NCBI GenBank assembly: GCA_934247875.1
Contig: CAKQJZ010000026.1
Coordinates: forward strand, 1 to 24,097
Origin: an uncultured Spirochaetales bacterium
Lineage (GTDB): Bacteria; Spirochaetota; Spirochaetia; Sphaerochaetales; Sphaerochaetaceae
Direction of reading: 5' to 3'
DNA length: 24,097 nucleotides
Under the pieces are notes generated by a model that saw only the letters and a program-made list of their open reading frames with translations, was not told the origin of the DNA and made no database searches. The translations under genes and the position numbers were made by a program. Shown in pieces: positions 22,747 through 24,097 of the stretch. Position 1 is the stretch's first letter; every line of letters starts with the position of its first letter.

Positions 22747-23783
22747 TTGATCCTCATGTTCATCTTCGCGATTGGAAACAAAGCAATAAAGAGACAATAC
22801 TTCATGGGCTAACAGTAGCAAAGAATGCTGGCTTCACATCTCTTTTCGATATGCCTAACACAGACCCAGCTTTGACAAGCCGTGATATGATTCTCAATCG
22901 TTTATCAGATGGACTTGAGGCTGCAAAGACAGTCAAAGGAATAACATACAGAGTTTATGGTGGGCTGACAAAAGACAAAGAGCAGATTAGAGAAGTAGTA
23001 TCAGCATACAATGAGCTCTTTCCGCTGATTGTTGGTCTGAAGCTATTTGCTGGAAACAGCACTGGCAATATGGGCATAGTCTCTATAGAGGACCAGAAGA
23101 GCGTATTAGCAACTTTGACAGAACTTGGATACGAGGGCGTATTAGTTGTTCATGCAGAGAAAGAGTCTCTTCTTCATCCTGAGCTATATGTCAAAGGCAA
23201 AGCAGAGACTCATTCTTTAGCGCGTCCTAAAGAGGCTGAAATAGAGTCTGTAAGAGATATCCTTTCGCTTTCTCGCTTGGTAGGATTCAAAGGAAATATC
23301 CATATTGCTCATGTATCAACTAAAGGCGCTGCTGAATTGATAAAAGAAGCAAAAGAAAGAGGAGAGAGAGTGACTATGGGTGTAACACCACACCATGCGC
23401 TCTATACGAGTGAAGATGCATTAGTCAAAGAAAGATACTTGAAGATGAATCCTCCGCTTCGTGATAAAGAAGATAGAGACGCTGTCTTCTCATCTCTTTT
23501 AGACGGAAGCGCAGATTGGGCTGAGTCTGATCATGCTCCTCATACGCTTGAAGATAAAGAGAATGGCGCATCTGGTATTCCAGGCTTTCTTGGAATGCTC
23601 CTTCTTATAGAGAAACTCAGAGCAGAAGGCTGCACTGAAGAGCATCTTAAAGAGCTATTCGGCTTAAATGTAATCAAGACATTCAAGCTTGAAGAGGAAG
23701 AGATCATAGTTCCTAAGAAGACAAGAAAGAAGATATATCAGATAGCTGATGAATATCCATTCAATCCATATAGCGGACTATAA
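22743..23783 (+). CDS. pyrC: Dihydroorotase
   Basis: A 346-residue amidohydrolase that closes carbamoyl aspartate to dihydroorotate. Zinc ligands are H5 and H7 in DPHVHLRD, the carboxylated lysine K100 in GLKLFAG, H137 in VVHAEKE, H190 in IAHVST and catalytic D263 in ESDHAPHT. MNPPLRDKEDRDAV is the usual substrate loop. The motifs resemble class I enzymes, but the protein begins only two residues before the HxH strand and so lacks the N-terminal part of the beta-sandwich of classical class I (about 430 aa). It starts at the overlapping ATGA of pyrDK. It is the last gene of the operon; its stop overlaps an ATPase remnant on the other strand. Confidence 0.93.
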   Translation: MIDPHVHLRDWKQSNKETILHGLTVAKNAGFTSLFDMPNTDPALTSRDMILNRLSDGLEAAKTVKGITYRVYGGLTKDKEQIREVVSAYNELFPLIVGLKLFAGNSTGNMGIVSIEDQKSVLATLTELGYEGVLVVHAEKESLLHPELYVKGKAETHSLARPKEAEIESVRDILSLSRLVGFKGNIHIAHVSTKGAAELIKEAKERGERVTMGVTPHHALYTSEDALVKERYLKMNPPLRDKEDRDAVFSSLLDGSADWAESDHAPHTLEDKENGASGIPGFLGMLLLIEKLRAEGCTEEHLKELFGLNVIKTFKLEEEEIIVPKKTRKKIYQIADEYPFNPYSGL

Positions 23784-23948
23784 CTTATTGATCTGCTGAT
23801 ACATCATATAAGATTTTCCAGTACGTCTGATACCTACAAAACAGTAGTTTACGTTTTCTTCCAAGAGATATTCTCTGAAAACCAAAGGATTATTTAGATA
23901 CATCTCTCTTTGGACAATCATTATCTGCATTAGTTGGTCTCTGTTCAT
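23778..23948 (-). pseudogene. N-terminal remnant of an AAA+ ATPase (DUF4143-type)
   Basis: On the minus strand, GGGAGGAG (23964-23957) is followed after 8 nt by an ATG at 23948 and a 56-codon frame. It reads MNRDQLMQIM at the start and then NYCFVGIRRTGKSYMMYQQ, in which GIRRTGKS is a Walker A motif, as in the N-terminus of this ATPase family. The frame ends at TAG 23780-23778, inside the last codons of pyrC, with Walker B and the rest of the protein missing. Its start and ribosome-binding site are intact, so a short peptide could still be made. I interpret it as a 3'-truncated gene cut exactly at the end of pyrC. It is not simply the missing half of the remnant at 63-194, which lies at the other end and in the other orientation. 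Confidence 0.75.
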
Positions 23949-24097
23949 AGCGATATCTCCTCCCGTTTAGTCTATGTATATGAATATTATTCTGTCTACA
24001 AGACAAAAATATATATATTTAAAATCCGAATCTGCAAACGGGGATGAATTTCATAGTTGAAATAGCATAAACAAAGATGATAAATTAGCCACATTGG
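23949..24097. other. AT-rich non-coding region upstream of the ATPase remnant
   Basis: No coding frame is supported. It holds a small inverted repeat (GTCT-ACA-AGAC near 23995), a 14-bp perfect palindrome AAATATATATATTT (24007-24020) and an inverted repeat ATTTCA/TGAAAT with a 4-nt loop (about 24046-24061). The promoter of the minus-strand remnant probably lies here, but no hexamer pair is convincing. Confidence 0.4.

Overview
The window looks like chromosomal sequence from an anaerobic, probably gut-associated spirochaete (Spirochaetales, perhaps near Sphaerochaeta/Treponema). This is an inference. It rests on moderately low GC with many AGA/AGG arginine codons, periplasmic binding proteins whose signal peptides end in FA followed by QGGKE- or EGSKE-like residues, and a fused catalytic-regulatory aspartate transcarbamoylase, an architecture I recall from Treponema. 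No rRNA, tRNA, CRISPR array or insertion sequence was seen.

Layout. (1) 1-1669: the C-terminal remnant of a DUF4143-type AAA+ ATPase, three 16-bp repeats on an exact 33-bp period, then an intact ATPase of the same type. (2) 1700-6951: a plus-strand operon with a UROD/MtaA-like protein, a large orphan solute-binding protein, an M20 (PepV-like) dipeptidase and a CyuA-type L-cysteine desulfidase. It meets a convergent GntR/FCD regulator (6948-7583, minus) stop-to-stop. (3) 7699-10899: an extended -10 promoter, then a divergent phosphohexomutase, a DeoR-family regulator and a xylose-isomerase-like TIM barrel protein. (4) 10933-16858: a promoter followed by an AfuABC/FbpABC-type ABC transporter, nagA and nagB, closed by a strong terminator. 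(5) 16854-17597, minus: a GNAT acetyltransferase with a YoaP-like C-terminal domain. (6) 17650-23783: a pyrimidine operon, pyrBI (fused), pyrE, pyrF, pyrDK (fused) and pyrC, covering carbamoyl phosphate to UMP. No carA, carB or pyrR is present in the window. (7) 23778-23948, minus: the N-terminal remnant of another AAA+ ATPase, overlapping the end of pyrC; the rest is AT-rich non-coding DNA.

How the genes work together. In region 4 the transporter is of the class that includes Fe(III) importers and the Actinobacillus AfuABC hexose-phosphate importer. It is coupled to GlcNAc-6-P deacetylase and GlcN-6-P deaminase with no sugar kinase or PTS gene, so import of already phosphorylated amino sugars is a coherent hypothesis. 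The 8-mer TTTCGTTT occurs (in opposite orientations) in the promoter regions of both the mutase-deoR operon and the transporter operon, so the DeoR protein may control both. In region 6 a short SD-preceded leader ORF runs through a U-rich tract and stops 6 nt before an intrinsic terminator that ends just before the pyrBI ribosome-binding site. This is the arrangement expected for UTP-sensing, translation-coupled attenuation as in enterobacterial pyrBI. A second intrinsic terminator lies between pyrF and pyrDK, and pyrDK has no visible Shine-Dalgarno sequence.
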